A stretch of 64,000 bases of DNA from Diorhabda sublineata. Taxonomy: Eukaryota > Arthropoda > Insecta > Coleoptera > Chrysomelidae. Shown here one piece after another: positions 45,991 through 58,289 of the stretch. Position 1 is the first letter of the stretch. Every line of letters begins with the position of its first letter. Under the pieces are notes generated by a model. It was not told the origin of the DNA. It worked only from the letters and a program-made list of their open reading frames with translations, and ran no database searches. The stretch covers positions 4,423,209-4,487,208 of the forward strand of contig NC_079476.1 in assembly GCF_026230105.1 (NCBI RefSeq), read 5' to 3'. The position numbers and the translations under genes are program-made.

Positions 45991-46613
45991 AGTATTTTTA
46001 GCATGACATTTAGAATAGACACTACTCATATGTTTTTGATCTCTTTACATTTGATTTAACATAGTCCAGATATAAAACAAATATTTTATATTATTGAAAC
46101 AACGTATTATTATAACCAGTAGCTCTTCAGCTATACTTCAATAAATGTAGTTTACTTAAAATAAGTTACCATCAACCAAATATTGGTATATTGTGTAACG
46201 TGGAAGTATCTCACATTATCAACATCTGAAAATTCAAGCATGCAGCGTAAATTTGTAATTTTAATGTATACAGACAACACATAGATACATAAATTTTTTT
46301 CTACATAACAAAACCATTTTTTTACTTAGATGAACTAGTAAATAGAAAGCGAGTGAGAAATTTTTTATGTACACAACCTACTAATCATTCTAAATATTAG
46401 TAATACATATTGCAAGTTGAGTTGTTTCAAAATTATTATCTGTTAAAACATATCTTATAAGCTAATTATCTGTAAAAAGGTTTCAAGGGATCAGCTATAA
46501 AATAATCATAAACCATACCAAAAAGATGAAACTGACATTCAGTGACCCTTATTTTGAGCTTTTATACTGTAAAGTGTAAACTTAAGAACAAGTTGTGGGA
46601 ATATAGTTAAATA

Positions 46614-46920
46614 TAAGGTGACCAGACGTTTCGATTTCGGCGGGACAGTCCCGATTTAACGCGTCCCCAAGATTCCTGTGGGTGCAGTCAAATGTCCCTC
46701 TTTAGAAGTTTGCCTCAAATTTTGATATGAAAATACTCATTGATTCATTGTATAGAGCTAATATCATTTTAAAATGTCTTAACTAAAAGATAATGTGATG
46801 TCTCAAACGTACTACATAGAGGAAATTTATAATTATAAAGTACTTAAAGTATAAGGTATTTTTTGGACCAAAACTCGGGTTGGTGTCCTGCTTTGGTGTT
46901 TCGAATTTATGGTCACCTTA
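46614..46920. mobile_element. 307-bp hAT-type MITE with perfect 8-bp target duplication
   Basis: Begins TAAGGTGACCA and ends TGGTCACCTTA, a perfect 11-bp inverted repeat. It is flanked by gttaaata at 46606-46613 and 46921-46928. The cggcgggacagtcccg segment just inside the left end is typical of hAT-derived MITEs. No open frame. Confidence 0.85.
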
Positions 46921-47149
46921 GTTAAATACCTAGAAAAATATATAATATTGATAATTATGTACAAAAATGAGATGTTTGATTAAATTTTAATGACTGTTTT
47001 CTTCATCAAGAATTTTTCACTGTTTTGTTATGAAGGGTAATCTTTATTGAGCTCGAGATCACTCTTAATATATTTTATAAAACTAGCATGAGGTGTAGAA
47101 GTTACAACAATGATACCCAATATATTTGTGGCAAATATACCTTAAAAGT

Positions 47150-47830
47150 AAAACTTCTAGTCCTCAAATTGGAGTAATTCATGAGTCAAGTAATGTATGT
47201 TCTCATATGACAGAAATATTTGTGTTTTTTTGCTCTACGTTATAAAATAGAGAAAAAGGACACAGAAAACTAGGAAGAAAGCTACTATCAATTCAGTAAT
47301 ACTACCATCCAAAGGAAAGTTCACTTTTTTTATATTTCATAGACAAAGTTCTAACCAATAAAGAAAAATAACAATTTACCACAAGTAGACAGGTTAAAGG
47401 ATTTCTTATGGATAAAAATATAAGAAATGTTGAATAGAAAGATAAAGACGAAATTGTGGATGATGAATTACAACCCAATACATTGATGGAATACACTTTG
47501 AAAGTATAAATTCTAGTCCTCAATTTGGAGTAATTCCTAAGTCAAATCTTATATGTTCTCATATGGGCAAAAGGACACAGCAAACTAGGAACAAAGCCAC
47601 TATCGATTGATGACTTTAGTAACACCACAATCCAAAAGAAAGCTCACTCTTTTCATATGTTCATAGACAAAGTTCTATGAAATTCAGAAAGATAACAAGT
47701 ACCAGTACCAGTACGCAGAACCAGATTATGGGATTTCTTATGCGGGATAAAAGTATAATAAGAAACGTTGGATAGAAAGATGAAATTGTGGATAATGTAA
47801 TACAATCCAATGAAAAAGTGAAAGAATACT
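47150..47830. repeat. Diverged tandem duplication, ~315-355 bp
   Basis: Matching anchors: ttctagtcctcaa(a/t)ttggagtaatt at about 47155 and 47511, aaaggacacag at 47255 and 47570, and gatagaaagat near 47435 and 47775. Spacing differs because of indels. No coding signal. Confidence 0.6.
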
Positions 47831-49543
47831 GGGCTTACAACACCAGTAACAGGTTGAATTATTGATGAAAGTTTGCATTATTCTGCGGTATTGTATTCTA
47901 ACTTTATTAAGAGTTATGCAACGTGAAATGTGAAATATTTCACGTGAAGAATGTACTGGCACATAGTAGACATTTCAGAATCTTAAATAATACCATTTTT
48001 CTCATTTATAGGGAACAAAATGCTATTAATGCTTGCCTACATGTATATATTTGTACTTTGAATTATTATCCAGCGCAATGACCTGATCTTAATACGGCAG
48101 AACACTTATAGGACAATTCAAGTTAGTAGGTTAGAGCTTTACAGCATCCATAAGAGTTCTAGATCTGTTATTTGGACTAACAGAAAAAAATCATTTCAAG
48201 TGTACCAAGAAGCTGTGTAGCAATAATCCAAGCAAGATAAGTTAATTCATTTCAAGGTTTTTTAATAAATTGTGCTATAAAATGTTTTTCGTGCATCCAG
48301 TATTTTCAATCAATCGTTGTTTGACACGGCTAAACGTTATTATACAGCCATCATTTTAGATTAACAAGCTTTATAATTTTTTCCTGATTTTTTCATTTTA
48401 CAAAATGGTCTCCTTCTACCAATCTCAAATTTTCAGTCAGTATATTGTAAAAATTTAGACCATAACTGAATTTTGAATTGTGGTTCTCCCCAGGCTATTT
48501 TTAAATCTTAAATTAGGATTTTTAATTCACAAGAAATTGGTACAATGACAGATGTTTCACAGATATTTTATAATTTGAAACAACTCCATTATACAAACTT
48601 AAAAAATATGAACAAAGTAAAAATAAAGAGAATCTATAACAATATCTGCATAAATTAGATTTCCCTCAATGTTTTCTAAATACAAAAAAAACTTAAACTC
48701 TATTTAAATACTTTGTTATATACACCTAAGTTAAATAATTAAATTTTTCTGAAACAGAATTTTTGGGGAATGTTAACTTTGGTATAATTATGTTTACCCT
48801 AGGTAATGGTTTTTTATCAAGAAATGCGTTTTGGACGATTTTTAAAATATATTAAACCTTTTATTATTAGAAAATTTTTGGTTCAATTAATAAATGGTGG
48901 TCTGAAAAAAATCTTGTAAAGGTTGCATCAATTTACTAGCAACAGAGATACACACATGAACCCTTGGCAATGAAGATTAAATTGATATTGATCATTTTAG
49001 AAACATTTTTCAACAATGGGTTTTCTTTGTTAGACTAAAGATTTTTTTAAATATAGGTTAAAAACCGCCAAAATTTTGTGAAATAAAAAGTTCCACAACC
49101 TAGAGCCGTTGGTAAACTTTGCATTTTGATAATAATATACACAATAATTGTACATCAATAAATTATTTAAAAACTAAAAACATAAAAATTCTCAAAAGAA
49201 AAAAAAATTAATACAGGTTCGTAAATATATAAAAATATCACAAAACAAAAAAAAAAGAAGAAAAATTGAATGCTAACACAAGTAGAGTTCGTGTGATGTT
49301 GAATTTTTTTTGTAAACCACAGTTAATCCCACTACTTAATTTGTAAAAAATGAAAATTGAACAGTGTAAATAATAGATGTTCATGTATATAATAATTGCT
49401 ATCAAGTTTATATCAATATGAAATTGAAAAAGTGAGACTTGTGTAATTCAACTGAAAATATAATTTGAAAGCAAAAAACGCTTCAAACAATGGGGTTTGT
49501 TTCAAAAACTACTAGATCGAGCTCAAGAGAAACAAAATATAAT

Positions 49544-52500
49544 TCACATTGGGGATCTGTCACCATTAGGACTGTAATCCTTCAATAGTTCCCTCAACCT
49601 CAATATTTCCTTAGTAGCTTGAGCTAAGTCCCCTTGCAGACCCAACTCCTTTTCTCTTAACCTCTTCAAATCTCTCTGACAATTCTAAAACAAAAAATAA
49701 TTTATATTTATGCCGAATTCAAATATATAAACAAATAATTCTCAGGGTATATACAGCCTCGTGATTCAAATATGTTTATTTACTTATTTGATTTTGCTTA
49801 CACAATAGGAATGGAAGTACAGGAAAGGATTGGCTTCACGAACAATTGATGCTAGATAAGAGAAACTAATAAATCAGAATACAGACAGCAACAAAATAAA
49901 ATAGGATGAAACAAGAAAGCAGGCAAAAATCCATGAAAGAGAATCTGGAAGCAAAAGAAGAAAAATATGTGAATAAAGAAATACAAAATCTTCACCAGGA
50001 GATGAGAAGAGCACAAGGTGGAAACCCGAAAGCACTAGGGAACTGTAGAGATAAAGAGGATACAAAATTTTAGATGAAAAAAAGTGGGCGGAAAATTTTA
50101 ATAATCTACTGAATGACAACAGTAAAGACTCCGATATCATGGAACAACAGGCAACAGAGCATGAGAATGGAAAGGAATGAGAATCTGGAAGCAATAAAAG
50201 AAAAATATTGAATAAAGAAATACGAAATCTTCACCAGGAGATGAGAAGAGCACAAAGTGGAAACTCTAGAGCAATTGGGTACTGTAGAGATAAAGAGGAA
50301 GCAAAATTGGAGATTAAAAAAAGTGGGCCGAAAATTTTGATAATCTACTGAATGACAACAGTAAAGACTCCGATATCATGGAACAACAGGCAACAGAGCA
50401 TGAGAATGGAAAGGAAGCAGAACATCCTTCAGACACGGAGGTAAAACATGAAATATGGCAAATGAAAAATAAGAAAAGTGAAGGAGAAAATGGTATCACA
50501 ACGATGATAGGTGTCCGAGAGTTACACAAAAGGGAAATGTTGCAGACTGATAACAGAATTTGGGAAGAAGAGCGGTTACTAGATTATTGGAGTAACGATA
50601 TAATATGCCCTATCTATAAGAAAGGTGACAGGACCTGCTGCGAAAAAAACAGGAGCATAACACTGCTGGATATGATCTACGAAGTTTTCGTCAGAATAAT
50701 AAGAAACACATAACTAAGAAGTACTGTTCATAGATTATAAGCATGCTTACGATACAATAGAGAGGAGCTTTAGAATTTTTAGGTGTACCAAGAGAACTGA
50801 TAAGAATGTTGAAACTGATTCTGGATATAAATGAGATCAAAGTATTGTCCGAAGGAAGATTATTAGAAAATTTTCAAGGGAAGAAAGGACTGAAGCATTG
50901 ACATACCTTAACCAATTCACTTTTTAGCCTCTGATTGAAAGTAATAACAAGGAAAGCGCAAATACAAACAGAATGTTTAATCTATCAGCGAAAACATCAA
51001 ATTACAGAACGGAAAACGAGGTATATCATTTGGAAAAAGTTGAGTTTTTCGACTATAAGGATAATGGGACGAACGAGATGGAAAATCTGATAGAAAATGG
51101 ATGTAGAGCAACGAGGTCCTTCAATAATATTCGAAAAGCACAATGAATTTCCAGAGCAGGAAATATAAGATTGTACACAACGATGATTAAGCCTATTGTA
51201 CGGTATGGGTGTGAGTCCTGGGTACTAACCCAGAAGAGTGCTAAAAAAGAGATGTGTGGGAGAGAGAGAGAGAATAATGAGTCATGAAGAAGAAGAATAA
51301 ACACTGAGTGGAAATTTATAACGAGATTAATTACGCCGATAGAGCACAAATGGACAGAGGCGGAGTTGGAAGAAGAAGAGACATGCGAAAAAAGGAATGG
51401 GTAGGAGAGGTAACTTCCGATTTGAGAAAGTGGGAATAATTAAGTGGAGTGGAAGAACAGAAAATAGAGGACAGATACGGATATACATGTTTAGGATTAA
51501 TCATACTTTGAGGCGAATTTAATGTAATTGAAGCATTAAAAAAAATTAAGTTTGAAAATTCATTTTTATATGATGTTATATAAATATATAATTAGATCTC
51601 CCAAAATTGGGGACGTTCATAAATCTTTATTTATATATTTACATAAATATCTCGTTTCGCGGCTTTTCTGTGGGTATTGAGTAACTAGAAACGTGAAAAA
51701 AAAATCTTAAAATGTAATACCAAGGGTTACCAGTCTCGCACTTAAATGTTTTCTGACCGTATTTACCAATAGAGACACTCCTGAGTAATTTCTTGAATAC
51801 CTCTAGTATTTAGAAGAGTATTTGAAGAGTACTTCAAACAATGTGCGCAGTTACTTATGTTCTTGGAGACTTTTGAGAAGAGAATTTCATAGAAGTTTTA
51901 GATCGGTTGGGGTAAGGAGGGAAATGGTATGTTTGGGTAGATATTTGGATTGTTTACAAAGAGAAATTCATAGAAGTCTTGGATCGGCTGGGCTAAGGTG
52001 GGAATTAGTAAGTTAGGGTAGATATTTGGATGCTTTACAAAGAGAAATTCAAAGGAGTCTTAGATCGGTTGGGCTAAGGTTGGAATTGTTTTGTTTGGGT
52101 GAAGTTGGATGGTTTACAAAGAGAACTTCATAGGACTTTTAGATCGGCTGGACTAAGGTGGGAATTGGTATATTTGGGTGAAGGTTTGGATGATTTACAA
52201 AGAGAAATTCATAGGAGTCTCAGATCGGTTGGGCTAAGGTTAGAATTGTTTTGTTTGGGTGAAGGTTTGGATGGTTTACAAAGAGAACTTCATAGGAGTT
52301 TTAGATCGGCAGGGATAAGGTGAAAATTGGTATGTTCGGGTAGATATTTGGATTGTTTACAAAGAGAAATTCAAAGGAGTCTTAGATCGGTTGGGCTAAG
52401 GTTGGAATTGTTTTGTTTGGGTGAAGTTGGATGGTTTACAAAGAGAACTTCATAGGACTTTTAGATCGGCTGGACTAAGGTGGGAATTGGTATATTTGGG

Positions 52501-55098
52501 TGAAGGTTTGGATGATTTACAAAGAGAAATTCATAGGAGTCTCAGATCGGTTGGGCTAAGGTTAGAATTGTTTTGTTTGGGTGAAGGTTTGGATGGTTTA
52601 CAAAGAGAACTTCATAGGAGTTTTAGATCGGCAGGGATAAGGTGGAAATTGGTATGTTCGGGTAGATATTTGGATTGTTTACAAAGAGAAATTCATAGGA
52701 GTTTTACAACGGCTGGGCTAAGGTGGACATTGTTATGTGTGGGTAGAGATTTGGATGGTTTTCCGATAGTTGGCGTGTTCATGTATGGACTCGAGTGTCG
52801 AGAAATCGAAGAGCAGTATAGAAACTTTATTCGTTCAGAGGTAGTACAATTGCTGTTTGGGGAGTACCGAATTGTTAGTACTTGATAGAGACATGACTGT
52901 TCAGATTTACGTAAGTTATAATCATGCAAAAGTGGTAGAAGAATGTTGCAAGTACTCGTATATTGCGTACAAGGGCAAACAAACTCTTACATAAAAAAAT
53001 ATTTAATGAATAGCATCTCCCACAATTTGTGAACTCTCCTAAGTTTTGTGGAGCACTTTATAACATAGAAAGATCTTTTTTTATAGAAAATGTTTTTTTT
53101 TTAATTCTTCTACTCATTCGATTTTGTGCAAAGCATACGACATTATATTAAAAATGGACTTACCACATTCTGTCTTAATAAATCTAGCTTGTCACACTTC
53201 AATTGTACCACTTCTTGCATTAAAGATTCAGCCGTAGGTCCGGACGTACTTCCAGGTCTATCTTGACAAACACTGCAAGCCTTGGCAGCTGTTTCCGCGC
53301 TGGACATGCTTTCCAAACCAGTGTCACTATCGATATATCCACCTGCCAGATGTTCCAAGTCTTCGCTGGTCAGCGATGAGTCGTCACTGGCCTCGGATAG
53401 AGCCGGTCGGGCGTGAGCATGTGCCGTTAAATCGGGTGATGATGTCGTCGAAGAAGTCGGACTTCCGCTCTTCTTACTATTAGACGTCATAGATGTTTTG
53501 GAAATGGATCTGCCGCTCTGGAAATAATATGTTTTCAATACACAACGTGAACATTTTATCGAAAAAATAAGATGAGCTAATGTAATGAACTAGTCGAGGC
53601 GGAGTTGACCTTGTGAACTCCAAATTTGTACTAAGCTTCTTTGAGTATCGATTAGCTCGCTTTAATACATTCGATTCTACGAAGGCGTTCAAATATGATT
53701 GAGATAAAGGCTGAAGATGGTGTGCCTCTTAGTTCTGAAAGTCACGATTTGTTCATGTATTAGTTAACTGGGCTCGTTACTAAAAGTGTAATATAGTTTT
53801 ATCGCAAACACATCTTCTATGCACGTGCTACGACTATGAGTGAACGTCAAACGTCAACTTTTTTTGATATGGGAAAGCATTAAAAACACAAAAATTCTTC
53901 AGCGTTTACGAAATAAATTTGACAGTGAGTGCCTGAGTAGGTCTGTTGTATTTAAATAGACTGAAGCGTTCGAAGATGGCCGCGAAACCAGCAACACACA
54001 CACAAAATTGGAGGAGCGTTGGATAAATGTTGGTATCATCCACGAACACCTCCAGTATCGCAAAATAACTACGCGACAGGTTCTGAAATTGTTGAACTTC
54101 GAGCAAAAATTCATACGGTTGGAAAATTATTGTTGTTTGCTGACAAAATAAGAGGCGGAAGGGGTCGGTTTTTAACGCGATTCTCTACTACGGAAGACTA
54201 AAGAGAGGAGGAAACAGGAGGAAGAGACGTCAGTCAAAGCGTAGACAACCAGGTCCGCTGGTAAGATTATGTGTACTGTATCTGGGACCGACGGAGACTT
54301 CCTGTGCACGTAGCGCTTCATAAATCACGCTCTATACAATATCAGAAATGAAATGGGAGATACTAGAACATCTCCATACAGTCCGGACTTATTACCCTGC
54401 AATTTCTACATGTTTTGACCACTAAAAGAAGCCCTCGGAGGTCGATGACGAAATAGAGGAGTTTGTGCGAACATGGCTGTCCGAGTTGTACATGGAATTT
54501 TTCTGTACTGGCATCAAAAAGCTTCTCGAGAGGTGGCAAAAATTTGTAAGTAATGAGGGAACTTACCAAAAAAATTGAAAACTTTTGTAAATTTTTCGAT
54601 AATAAATTAATGATCCAGAGCGGTTGTCTCTATCTCTATCTTATAAGTTAGAAAAAAATTATACTTACAGATGGTGTACATTCGGGTATTGTCGGCTGTG
54701 ATCCTTTTTTAGATAATTTGTCATGTCCATTGGTATTCAAATTGTTATCACTTTGACTGGGTTTTACTCTGGAGGTTAAAGCTTTCTTCACAGAATCGAT
54801 AAATCTTGATCCAGGACCGGAGTCGCTTTTCGGTGTGCCCGGTGTCAAATTAGCATTTCCACCCAAAAACTCGTTAGTTTTAAGTTTGAGCTCTTCGGTT
54901 AGAGATTGTAGAAGAGACGTACGGGTGCGTAACTCTAATTTAGCGAATTTATCGGCTTTATAGCAAGCATTTTCAGCGTTTATCAATTTAGTAAGGAGGA
55001 ATTCTTTGAATTCTGGGCCGTGTCTGAAAATGGCGGGCGTAGGAAGAGTTGGTCCGAAGAAAGGGACATCATCTCGTGCTGTAACACTCACTTTGTAT
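49544..55098 (-). CDS. Rapgap1: Rap1 GTPase-activating protein, last three coding exons (partial)
   Basis: Exons 54669-55098, 53164-53517 and 49544-49684 join in phase to a TGA at 49544-49546 (about 308 residues). The first contains YKVSVTARDDVPFFGPTLP then FLLTKLINAENACYKADKFAKL, the end of the Rap-GAP catalytic domain, where the protein stimulates GTP hydrolysis by Rap1. The second is Ser/Thr rich (SDDSSLTSEDLEHLAGGYID). The last two end in a predicted coiled coil (ESLMQEVVQLKCDKLDLLRQ, then LKRLREKELGLQGDLAQATK). The N-terminal and main catalytic exons are not in 55.1-64 kb as far as I can see, so they lie beyond the right edge behind a large intron. Introns here hold a LINE, a minisatellite and a mariner fragment. 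Confidence 0.9.
49940..50417 (+). repeat. 239-bp tandem duplication within a LINE remnant
   Basis: gagaatctggaagcaa at 49940 and 50179 starts two nearly identical 239-bp copies. Each contains ttcaccaggagatgagaaga and ctactgaatgacaacag. They lie upstream of the RT fragment in the last RapGAP1 intron. Confidence 0.8.
50418..51510 (+). pseudogene. RTE-like LINE reverse transcriptase fragment
   Basis: An open piece to 50713 contains ERLLDYWSNDIICPIYKKGD followed by RTCCEKNRSITLLDMIYEVF, the RT block 1-2 region. Later frames hold YTTMIKPIVRYGCESWVLT (about 51175-51240), the post-RT tail. Stops and deletions lie between. Antisense to RapGAP1, in its last intron. Confidence 0.75.
51880..52761 (+). 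repeat. 81-bp minisatellite with open 27-residue repeat and higher-order structure
   Basis: About 11 copies of an 81-bp unit (agagaaattcataggag... through ...ggatggtttacaa). Because 81 is a multiple of 3, plus-strand frames stay open, giving repeats like LQREIHRSLRSVGLRLELFC plus LGEGLDG. A block of four units recurs 322 bp apart (for example at 52087 and 52409), including a shared 2-bp deletion (gaagttggatgg). It lies in the last RapGAP1 intron, antisense. Coding is unlikely: no start, splice or domain context was found. Confidence 0.9.
54340..54590 (+). pseudogene. Mariner-like transposase C-terminal fragment
   Basis: Frames give DEIEEFVRTWLSELYMEFFC then TGIKKLLERWQKFVSNEGTY, the C-terminal end of a mariner-family transposase. 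Earlier positions 53930-54330 are too decayed to assign with confidence. It lies in the intron between RapGAP1 exons 53164-53517 and 54669-55098. Confidence 0.6.
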
Positions 55099-55747
55099 CT
55101 GAAAAGAAGTAAACAAACCTTGTATGAAATTAATCAATTAATGGGCTAATTTTTGGTCGTACTAGAATAATTTTTAATTGAAGTATAATAATTTAGCTAC
55201 AAAAACATGTATTGCAAAATGTATCATAATCAAAATAGCGTCCAATCAAAACTAATACCGATAGAAAGCAAGAAACTCGTCGTGATCTACATAAATTTTT
55301 GTTAAATATTGTGCAAAATGATCACAAAGATAGTAAGGTCAAATTTATTATCTAATCAATAATCACAAGAATTTACTACTTCGACACCAATGAGAATACT
55401 GAGTAGAGTTCGATTATACATTAATAGTGTGTCAAAAAAGTTCAGCGCTAATAATAAATATCAAATTTTAATTTTATATCACAGGACATTGCACATCTAT
55501 GTCACAGTTATCGATTGTTAATCATTTTTTGTTAGCTCAAAGTAATCGAACAATCGTGAAATTGTGAAAACAAGGTTACAGGAAATATTCCAAACTGCAC
55601 GAGTTAACTATTATAGAAAGGGATACCAAGTGTTTTCATTTATTTTGCAAGGGAATTAGTAGATCTACATTATATTCTCACGAACTCGTTCACGACAGAG
55701 CCCTGTTCGGTTATGATGGAAGAAGAATATAAAATTTGGCGCAAAAG

Positions 55748-55930
55748 TTCCAGAAAGCGTTTGTTATCGTTTTTCTAAACATGTTTTTATATATACGGCG
55801 GCGATTTGCTTATATGAGCTACAGATTTCCTAAGAAGACCTTTTCATTTATTTGTTTGTTTCCATTCTAGAATTATCGAGAACTTTTTTAAGTATAAATA
55901 CGTGCTTGTTTAGCAGCAAGCAGTCAGTAT
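55748..55930 (+). promoter_or_regulatory. Heat-shock-type promoter (HSE, TATA, initiator) without a gene
   Basis: TTCCAGAA at 55748-55755 is a two-unit heat shock element. At 55864-55883 four 5-bp units aTTCt aGAAt tATCg aGAAc are in phase, matching 11 of 12 core bases. TATAAATA follows at 55893-55900, and an initiator-like TCAGT lies about 30 bp further on (55924-55928). A long 5' leader-like stretch follows, but the first ATG (about 56055) is closed after three codons, and AATAAA occurs near 56001. It could be an LTR (TATA, short R with poly(A) signal) or a remnant of an hsp promoter. Confidence 0.5.
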
Positions 55931-56289
55931 ATAATTGAATGTCATAGTGAACGAAATATAGTGAGTAGTTATTATAAATAGTGTCTAATGTAAACGTGTA
56001 AATAAATTAAGTAAGAGACAAGGTTTATAAATTCACCCCACCGTTATAGTTTAAATGAATAAATAAGAAAAACGTTACTATTATAACGTCATGATTCAAC
56101 TACTTGTTTCACTTTAATGCGGTTAATAAAACACGAAGAAAAGCACTCAAATTGATTTAATTGTTTGTTAAGATTGAGTAAACTAATCACATAAATAAAA
56201 CATTGAAGACAAAACAGCTTCAGCTTGCAATTGAAATTTCACTTGAAGTTGCTACGGAAGGATTCGTTGCAAATTGTTTGACAATATTT

Positions 56290-57000
56290 TCTTTCAAAAA
56301 GGCAATTGACTTGCCGTATCTACAATAATCTAAAGACGTAAGGAATTAGCTTCTTTTATGTGATATTTGATTACCAATTGATTACCTTGCCTAGAGACTC
56401 TTTCTTAGCAAGCATTCGGCTTCAGTTAAAGTATATTCAGCTGATAATCAGATTTGGTTAAATTTGATTTGTTTCAAAAGAGTAATCAGCTTGCCATACC
56501 TCTAATAATCTAAAGACTCAAAGAATTACTCTGTTTCTTTTATGTGATACTTGTCTCCAAGTTGTCAGTTGAAGACTTTTCTTCTTCTGTATCAATCAAA
56601 GTATATACAACTGGTAATCAGATTGGGTTATATTGGACAATTTTTATTTAATGGGACATTAGAATTCTTCCAAAAAAGGTAATTAACTTGCCGTATACTT
56701 GTCTTTCATTTCCGTTTTGTAAAATTGAAGACTTCCCTTCGGCATCAGTTAAATTTTATAGAACTGGTACTTAGATGAAGTGACATTGGACGATTTGCAT
56801 TGATAAGTAATTCGATTATTTTCAAAAAGGCGATCAATTTACTGTATCTCAAATAATCTAAGGACGCAATGTGATATTTGACTTCGATGTACATTTTCGA
56901 TATTGCAACCTTCAAGTTCTTGACTGGAGACTCTTCTCGGGAAGTGGTATTCTGCTTTGATCAAAGTATATACCACTGGTACTCATATGGAGTGAACAAT
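56290..57000. repeat. Degenerate ~180-bp tandem repeat, four units
   Basis: Anchors ggcaattgacttgccgtat (56301), agtaatcagcttgccat (56481), ggtaattaacttgccgtat (56679) and ggcgatcaatttactgtat (56829) mark diverged units. Each contains ataatctaaagac (or a loss of it) and ends with ...actggtaatcagatt-like sequence. In the RapGAP1 upstream intron. Confidence 0.7.
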
Positions 57001-57559
57001 AAATTTGAAAAAATCAAGAGAAAAGGTAGAAAAACACGTTATTAAGAATATATGTTAGCGAAAGACATTAATAATCAATTGTGTGTTGAATCAAATATGG
57101 CTGTAAGAACTTTTGGTGATTATAGTACATCATGTGTAGACTAAATATTTCTTTGTTGTGTTTCATCAATATTGTTCATTGTAACTTATTTCGTAGTAAC
57201 TTTCTGAATTATTTCTATTTTCAATTTATTTTATATATAACTCTTAACGTTACTTTATGTTTATACCATTTACCGTTTTCAATTAGGCGATTAATTTGCT
57301 GAATATTTTGTCCATAATGATGATATTGCAGATTTTTTGTTTACGTTGTAGAAGCATCGTTCATAACTCCTTTTATAGCAGTTTTTTCCATTTATTCTCA
57401 AGTGTTTGCTCATGAATAAACTCGCAAATATCTTCCATCTTTTCCATTTTTATAAATAGTAATCGATCCAATATAACCTTACTTTTTAAGTGATGCGAAA
57501 GATTAATGATTTTTAGGTACCTAACACTATAATGTGTAATTATTCGATTAAAATGACAT

Positions 57560-58280
57560 TGAAGAACATTTAGGCGTGTAAGTTGGAATTTCTGGGACCG
57601 TTGGTGATATTCAAACGCTCTCTTCAGAGACTGATGGTAAACTAAAACCTAATTACTCGACTTAAATTTTCCCACCAATAAACCTTTTTCCGCTACAATT
57701 AAATCCAGCGGGAAAACCTCCTTAGCGGGAATCCTCACATTCATTCCTTGACTACCAAACTATAGAGTGGGTGCCGTGAGGAATAAGCAATTTGCCCCTA
57801 TTTCAGCTGATCTTACATTTAGCTGCTTTGAAATGCATTCAACAATTTATTATTGGATAAAATTTTTAATCAGTTTTATGATTATAACTGGCAGCTTGAT
57901 TAGCAATACCCGATTTTCCGGTCCGTCCTTATTTTAAATGAGCTATGTGCTCTTTAAACCAAGCAATGACACATCTCTTAGTCTGCCCAATATACTTCCC
58001 GTCACAATCACCACACTACTCTTTTCCAAATTTGGTTTCTTATCCTTAGGATTGCTCAAGGAATAGATGTGAAGATTCCCACCAAGAAGGTTTTCCTGCT
58101 GGAATTAATTTTCGCGGGAGAAGGTTTATTGGTGGGGAAATTTAGTCTAAAACATGTAAGTCAAGTTACTAGGTTTTAGTTTAGCTTCAGTCCCTGAAGA
58201 CAATCATTTAGTTATCGAAACGCAACAGTATAATTGTGAGTGTTGGTGTAAACAGAGTTTACAGTATAACATTTAAGGGT
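57560..58280 (-). pseudogene. Penelope-like element remnant with GIY-YIG fragment
   Basis: The minus strand near 57950-58020 encodes GDCDGKYIGQTKRCVI then WFKEHIAHLK, the GIY-YIG endonuclease start of Penelope-like elements. On either side are inverted arms: 57600-57740 and 58050-58210 share ggtttattggtggg, aaggttttcc and tagttt...cagtc(c/t)ctgaaga. The right arm continues to tatcgaaacgcaacag. Head-to-head arrangement of termini is common in this class. No intact frame. Confidence 0.7.
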
Positions 58281-58289
58281 ATATGATCA

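Larger units (their letters stand above)
43806..49543. other. AT-rich gap downstream of RapGAP1
   Basis: No gene recognised. The part next to 49543 probably includes the RapGAP1 3' UTR, whose end I cannot place. It holds a LINE tail fragment (45.5-46.0 kb), a hAT MITE (46614-46920) and a diverged ~315-355-bp tandem duplication (47150-47830). Confidence 0.5.

Noticed and set aside
52099..52885. Antisense frames of 74 and 154 codons as a repeat-protein gene
   Set aside because: The frames follow from an 81-bp minisatellite unit; no start context, exon structure or known repeat family is visible.
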